DNA of 19,828 nucleotides. Source: Verrucomicrobiota bacterium. GTDB taxonomy: Bacteria; Verrucomicrobiota; Verrucomicrobiia; Chthoniobacterales; UBA10450. Positions within the stretch are counted from its first letter, which is position 1; every line of letters starts with the position of its first letter. Both the position numbers and the translations under genes were made by a program. The stretch is from the NCBI GenBank assembly GCA_003219225.1, contig QHPZ01000001.1, positions 1 through 19,828 on the forward strand, read 5' to 3'. The notes under the pieces are model-generated. The model was not told the origin of the DNA, ran no database searches, and was given only the letters and a program-made list of their open reading frames with translations. Shown piece after piece: positions 16,052 to 19,828 of this stretch.

Positions 16052-16465
16052 ATGAAAAAATTACTGGCATTAATATCCGCGGTATCCGCGGCCGGTCTGT
16101 TCGGCTGCGCGCAAGAACCAGAACAAGTTACCGTCGCAAATGTCCACTATCCGTACAGCCGTTACTCGACCACGACTGAGACTTGGGGCCGACCGAATCC
16201 AGCGTATGCGAACTGGACGACTGCGCAGTTACAGAAACAGCGTCTCGAACTATACGCCATGGTCCCGCAAGGCCAGGACCGGCACGGTGTTCCCTTCTAC
16301 ATTTACCAAGGAGTGCCGCTGCGCCAGCAGGACGAACTCAAAGCGATCGAGGTCGAGTTGAACCGGCGTTATCAGGCTGGCGACAAGAGCGCGAACCTTC
16401 AAGAGGCATGGCCTTCGGCGCGCCGGCATAGTAGCGCTACTCCGGAAGTTTTAGGGCTCCCCTGA
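16052..16465 (+). CDS. Small secreted lipoprotein of unknown function
   Basis: 137 aa with a typical lipoprotein signal: MKK, a short hydrophobic stretch and the lipobox LFGC, with the modified Cys near residue 19. The mature part is polar and Tyr/Gln-rich (YPYSRYSTTTETWGRPNPAY), followed by a probable helical segment with LQKQRLELYAMVPQG and QQDELKAIEVELNRRYQAGDK. No catalytic motif is recognised; it may be a small envelope structural or assembly factor. The gene stands alone on the plus strand between divergent and convergent neighbours. The start has only a weak purine-rich stretch upstream. Confidence 0.75.
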   Translation: MKKLLALISAVSAAGLFGCAQEPEQVTVANVHYPYSRYSTTTETWGRPNPAYANWTTAQLQKQRLELYAMVPQGQDRHGVPFYIYQGVPLRQQDELKAIEVELNRRYQAGDKSANLQEAWPSARRHSSATPEVLGLP

Positions 16466-16547
16466 GCCGCTTAATTTGCCGGCAAGCCGGGCAGGAGCGG
16501 AGGGAACAGGAATTGCGCGCCACGGACCCGACGCGTGTCGCGAGCTG

Positions 16548-17900
16548 CTAGGTTGCGAGTCGCGCGATCCGCAGCGCGTTGTAAATGACGTCGATTAGCG
16601 CCAGGCAAATCAATGCGGCGCCGTAAACCGAGGGAAACGCCCAACGGCGCGCTCGGATGACAAACGCGTCGTCTGTTCCGAGGCAGCGGACAACCGCTGA
16701 GCCAACGAACATGAGCGGAAGAAACAGCGACAGAATAAATCTACTGTCCGTCACAACCGCGCCGTACCACGCGTACAAGAGCGCGTAGGCGCCGAAGAAT
16801 AAAAGGCAAAACGCGCCCGCAAACGGCGTTTCCGCAATCAATCGGCGCGCGCGCTGAGGCTGCCTTGCTGCCGCTACACCGATCGCCAGGATAACGAATA
16901 CGGCAAACTTGTAATACCCCGCCGGCTTGGCGCTCCGGGTCACCAGAGTTTTCAGTCCACGCAGCAAGCGCTCAGCAATCTGAGCGGGCGAATGTTCGCG
17001 CCAGTACTTCGCCGGCGACGGCACGTGATCGGATGCAACGTTGCCACTACGCCACGCTTCAGTGAAGGCGAGCGCTTCCGGCCAGGAATCGCACCATATG
17101 TAATAGGCCGAGTTCACGTTGAAGAAGTAATGGCCATGGAGTTGTTTGCTCGTCCGCTCGTACGGGAAAACGACCACGCCGAAAGCGCCGAGCACAAGCA
17201 GCAAGTGGCCAAGCCGTTGAGCGACTTCAGCTAAGCGCGCGCGGCGGCATTCCCAAATCGCCTGCGCCAAAAATACGGCTGCCCAAATCGCAATCGTCGG
17301 TAGCATCGACGCCTTCGTCAGGTAAGCCACGGCCGTCACGATGCCGGCCGAAATCCCGATCCACCAGCGCGGCGCGATCAACATTTGCAGCAGAAGAACG
17401 AACGCGCACAAGCCGAGAAAATAATATAGCGGCTCCACCTGCACTGTGGCAGCGCGATAGACAAACACCCCAAACGCCGCAACCACGAGCAAGGCGACGG
17501 CAAGCAACCCAGCCAAGAACCGGCGCAGAATCAGAAAGAGCAAGGCCAGCAGCAAGATCGATAAGTTGATGTTGAACGACTGTGCGCGAGCGAGGAATTC
17601 CGCGTCCGTCATGCCGCGCCGGTAAATGAGCGAGAACAGAAAGGGGAAAACCGGCATTCGATTGCGATCACCGGTGACCGCGTAGTTGGTCTCGCGCATG
17701 CTTCGCGCGTAGTTGAGATATGCAGCTTGATCAGCCCGGTTCAGCGGCGTTGGGTCGACCTCTCGTCGGGCATGCGCTTCCCACCCGTAAAGCGCAAGGA
17801 CCCAAATCACCACCAGCGTGAGGCCGGGAGCGCAATGATTTTGGAGACGCCGCGCAAGCCTTGTCTGCCCATCCAGCGGGAAAAACGTTCGGCATTGCAC
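16548..17900 (-). CDS. Membrane glycosyltransferase-like protein (GT39/ArnT type), 5' end damaged
   Basis: Up to 450 aa with about ten hydrophobic helices and an N-terminal loop RADQAAYLNYARSM. An acidic residue in the first extracytoplasmic loop is typical of GT-C enzymes such as GT39/ArnT, which transfer sugars from a polyprenyl-phosphate donor. Later features are an RNRMPVFPF stretch and an aromatic loop (YYIWCDSWPEALAF). The first ~25 residues (MQCRTFF to NHCAP) are only the out-of-frame reading of the marC 3' end; real homology starts at about GLTLVVIWVLALYG (17828). The native start and upstream sequence therefore appear to be missing, lost together with the end of marC. The acceptor is unknown. 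The rest of the frame is intact. Confidence 0.65.
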   Translation of the reverse strand: MQCRTFFPLDGQTRLARRLQNHCAPGLTLVVIWVLALYGWEAHARREVDPTPLNRADQAAYLNYARSMRETNYAVTGDRNRMPVFPFLFSLIYRRGMTDAEFLARAQSFNINLSILLLALLFLILRRFLAGLLAVALLVVAAFGVFVYRAATVQVEPLYYFLGLCAFVLLLQMLIAPRWWIGISAGIVTAVAYLTKASMLPTIAIWAAVFLAQAIWECRRARLAEVAQRLGHLLLVLGAFGVVVFPYERTSKQLHGHYFFNVNSAYYIWCDSWPEALAFTEAWRSGNVASDHVPSPAKYWREHSPAQIAERLLRGLKTLVTRSAKPAGYYKFAVFVILAIGVAAARQPQRARRLIAETPFAGAFCLLFFGAYALLYAWYGAVVTDSRFILSLFLPLMFVGSAVVRCLGTDDAFVIRARRWAFPSVYGAALICLALIDVIYNALRIARLAT

Positions 17901-18346
17901 AAGGCGGCTGCGACGAGCGCGAGATTCACAAGTAGTGAGAGCAGCGTGAAGAATAGGCCGACCGAATCGACAAGGATGAGCAGCGCAGTGAGCAAGGCCG
18001 GCCCCGCAATCAACGGCATCCCGAGCGGCACGACGCCGAATTCGTCGCTGCCGCCGCGGTCCTGTGGCCCGATGCTGACGATCTCGCGCACCGCGAGTAC
18101 CAGCAAGATCAGGCCGCCGCCGACCTGGAAATCAGCCACCGTGATGCCGAGCGCCGCGAAAATGAACCGACCCAGAAAAATAAAACCGACCGCGATCACG
18201 AGCGCAGTGAAAATCCCGAGAAACGCCTGGCGTCGTCGATCTTCGTGCGACGCGCTCGAGCCGAGCCCCATGAAAATGGCGACCAGCCCGATCGGATCGA
18301 TTGCGACAAACACGGGAATGAAAGCGAGCAGGAAAGTTTTCAGCAC
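17807..18346 (-). CDS. MarC-family membrane protein, C-terminus truncated
   Basis: Inner-membrane protein of the MarC/UPF0056 family, whose transport role is unproven. The N-terminus FIPVFVAIDPIGLVAIFMGL and the central VPLGMPLIAGPALLTALLIL are diagnostic. The protein reads normally to GLRGVSKIIAL and then runs into six unrelated residues (PASRWW) and a stop. The expected last helix (about 20 residues) is missing, and the sequence that follows is the beginning of the glycosyltransferase in another frame. This indicates a deletion that joins the two genes at about 17828. The 5' end and most helices are intact; whether the shortened protein inserts correctly is unclear. Confidence 0.8.
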   Translation of the reverse strand: MLKTFLLAFIPVFVAIDPIGLVAIFMGLGSSASHEDRRRQAFLGIFTALVIAVGFIFLGRFIFAALGITVADFQVGGGLILLVLAVREIVSIGPQDRGGSDEFGVVPLGMPLIAGPALLTALLILVDSVGLFFTLLSLLVNLALVAAALCNAERFSRWMGRQGLRGVSKIIALPASRWW

Positions 18347-18355
18347 CAGCTAGTT

Positions 18356-18411
18356 TAGCGGCGGTCGTTGGCCGCCGCCCGAATATTTGCGGCAGTTAGA
18401 GACCGCCGCTA
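18356..18411. repeat. 56-bp palindromic element with 11-bp inverted ends
   Basis: TAGCGGCGGTC (18356-18366) and GACCGCCGCTA (18401-18411) are perfect inverted repeats around a GC-rich core that itself contains GGCCGCCGCC. It fills the gap between divergent marC and the M3 peptidase, ending 9 bp before the peptidase start, so it would lie in or near the 5' leader and could affect initiation. Confidence 0.7.
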
Positions 18412-18420
18412 CAGAAGAAC

Positions 18421-19828
18421 ATGAAAATTTTGGCTTTGTCGATCTTGTGTGCGGTCGCCATTGTCGATCTTGGCGCGGCGGAAATGAAAACCGCGGACGA
18501 TTTCCGCGCCGCCGCAGAGAAAGCCAACGCCGTGTTGACGGTTCCTGAGTGGGAGCAAACCCCGGGAGCGGTTGAAAAGGCGATGAACGATGCAATCGCC
18601 ACCGCCAACAAGGCGCTCGATCAGATCGGCCAACAGGACCTCAATAACGTGACGTTCCAAAGCACGGTCGGGGCGCTTGATGACCTGACCTACAAAGCAA
18701 ACCTTCAGGCAAACAAAGCCACCATCATCAAGGAAACGAACACCGACGGCGGCATGCGCGCCGCGGGGAAAAAGGCGGTTAAAAGGTTCCAAGACTGGGC
18801 CGTCGGCATCGATTATCGCGAGGACGTTTACAAGGCGCTCAAAGCTTTCGCCGCTACGCACCCGCAACTTTCCGGCGAAGACGAAAAATTGTTGTTTGAG
18901 ACGATGCGCGATTACAGACGCGCCGGTTTGGAGTTGCCGCCGGACAAACGCAGGGAAGTCGAACAATTGCGCAAAGAGCTGGCGAAACTCGGCACCGATT
19001 TCGATAGCAACATCGTCAACACAAAAGCGCCGGTCATCTTCACGAAGAACGAACTTAACGGCGTGCCGGAAAGCCTGCTCAACGCGCCCGGCGTCAAGAC
19101 TGGCGACAACACTTACACAGTCTTGGCAAACGTTACCTGGCAATTCGTCGCCGTGCAGGAAAACGCCAAAAGCGAAGCGACACGCAAAAGTCTCTACGTC
19201 GTCCACGACAGCCTGGCCAAGGACACAAATGTCGCACTCCTGAACAAAATGCTCGAGCTGCGCAACAACATCGCACTCCGGCTCGGCTACAAATCATGGG
19301 ACGATTACCAGACCGAAACGCGCATGGCCAAAACTGGCGCGGGCGCCAAATCGTACATCGACAATCTCATCGCCGGCATACAGCCGAAGTTCGACGCCGA
19401 GCTCGCGATCCTGCAAAAAATGAAGGCGGCCGACACGAATGATCCGGAGGCAAAGATCAACGTCTGGGACTGGCGTTACTACACGAACCAGCTCAAGAAA
19501 CAGAAATACGCTGTCGATACCGAAGCGCTCCGCGACTTTTTTCCGTTCCAAAAAGTGCTCGAGGGCATGTTCAACATTTACCAGAGCATCTTCGGACTGA
19601 AATTCGAACAGATCGCCGCGCCCTATAAATGGGCGGATGATTTGCAGCTCTACCTCGTGACCGACGACGCCAGCAACGAGCCGCTCGGCATGTTTTATCT
19701 CGACATGTTCCCGCGCGAAGGAAAATTTAATCACTTCGCCGAATTCGAGATCATCGGGGGCAAAATTCTGCCCGACGGCAAATATCAGCGGCCCACCGTC
19801 GCGTTGCTCTGCAATTTTCCGCCGCCGA
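18421..19828 (+). CDS. M3-family metallopeptidase (oligopeptidase), 5' part, cut by window end
   Basis: An open frame of 469 codons from ATG 18421 to the window edge, with no stop. The N-terminus has a Lys and a hydrophobic stretch (MKILALSILCAVAIVDLGAAE), a probable export signal with cleavage near AAE. The body matches the M3 (thimet oligopeptidase/Dcp) helical prodomain-like region: DKRREVEQLRKELAKLGTDF, LRNNIALRLGYKSWDDY, WDWRYYTNQLKKQKYAVD, then EALRDFFPFQKVLEGMF and GMFYLDMFPREGKFNHFA. The zinc motif HEFGH and the catalytic end lie beyond the window. It probably trims short peptides in the periplasm. Two copies of the iterated GTCGATCTT word lie inside the signal-peptide codons and place an unusual Asp (VDL) in the hydrophobic core. 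Confidence 0.9.
   Translation, partial: MKILALSILCAVAIVDLGAAEMKTADDFRAAAEKANAVLTVPEWEQTPGAVEKAMNDAIATANKALDQIGQQDLNNVTFQSTVGALDDLTYKANLQANKATIIKETNTDGGMRAAGKKAVKRFQDWAVGIDYREDVYKALKAFAATHPQLSGEDEKLLFETMRDYRRAGLELPPDKRREVEQLRKELAKLGTDFDSNIVNTKAPVIFTKNELNGVPESLLNAPGVKTGDNTYTVLANVTWQFVAVQENAKSEATRKSLYVVHDSLAKDTNVALLNKMLELRNNIALRLGYKSWDDYQTETRMAKTGAGAKSYIDNLIAGIQPKFDAELAILQKMKAADTNDPEAKINVWDWRYYTNQLKKQKYAVDTEALRDFFPFQKVLEGMFNIYQSIFGLKFEQIAAPYKWADDLQLYLVTDDASNEPLGMFYLDMFPREGKFNHFAEFEIIGGKILPDGKYQRPTVALLCNFPPP
18438..18471 (+). repeat. Two iterated motifs 25 bp apart in the signal-peptide codons
   Basis: GTCGATCTT occurs at 18438-18446 and 18463-18471, both preceded by TT. The first copy is read as LSILC and the second as VDL, so the same DNA word is used in two different frames within one signal peptide. 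Confidence 0.7.

Overview
The window is chromosomal DNA of moderately high G+C content. It most likely comes from a soil-type member of the Verrucomicrobia, close to Chthoniobacterales/Spartobacteria. This is an inference from the gene set (LL-diaminopimelate aminotransferase, bacterial lipase-maturation-factor protein, hopanoid genes) and from many short palindromic intergenic repeats; no rRNA or strong marker settles it. I see no prophage, plasmid, CRISPR array or classical transposase.

Layout. 1-6057 is a lipid-handling region: a Spinster-type MFS carrier reads leftward, and diverging from it are an Aas-like acyltransferase/AMP-ligase, a Stf0-type sulfotransferase and a PlsC acyltransferase joined to an alpha/beta hydrolase, linked by 4-nt ATGA overlaps. 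6058-6206 holds repeats. 6207-15883 reads leftward throughout. In transcription order it carries hpnH-shc (hopanoid), an Fe/Mn superoxide dismutase, dapL, a sigma-like/membrane-protein pair overlapping by one base, a CAU tRNA with a GIY-YIG nuclease gene starting 8 nt behind it and a degenerate second tRNA copy, then a lipase-maturation-factor protein and an SGNH hydrolase. 15884-19828 holds a small lipoprotein (+), a membrane glycosyltransferase and a MarC protein (-), and the first part of an M3 metallopeptidase (+), cut by the window edge.

Two window-wide properties stand out. First, the 9-mer GTCGATCTT (or its complement) occurs 15 times by hand count, 13 of them as TGTCGATCTT, in different reading frames and in non-coding DNA; it behaves like a selected DNA word. 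Second, at least seven recognisable genes are broken. Several breaks look like net losses of tens of bases inside conserved motifs (AMP-ligase, sulfotransferase, LMF, membrane partner of the sigma-like protein, dapL), one is a single base in an A run (GIY-YIG) and one an in-frame TAA (SOD). A further apparent loss joins marC to the glycosyltransferase. Essential-type genes such as dapL are affected, so assembly or sequencing error is at least as likely as real decay, and the breaks should be verified before any biology is built on them.

The most system-like feature is the ~300-bp tRNA/GIY-YIG/tRNA-remnant unit at 8799-9173, which looks like a minimal tRNA-targeting mobile cassette. The second is the Spinster carrier plus Aas-like enzyme, which resembles in logic the LplT-Aas lysophospholipid uptake and re-acylation pair of enterobacteria but with a different carrier family.
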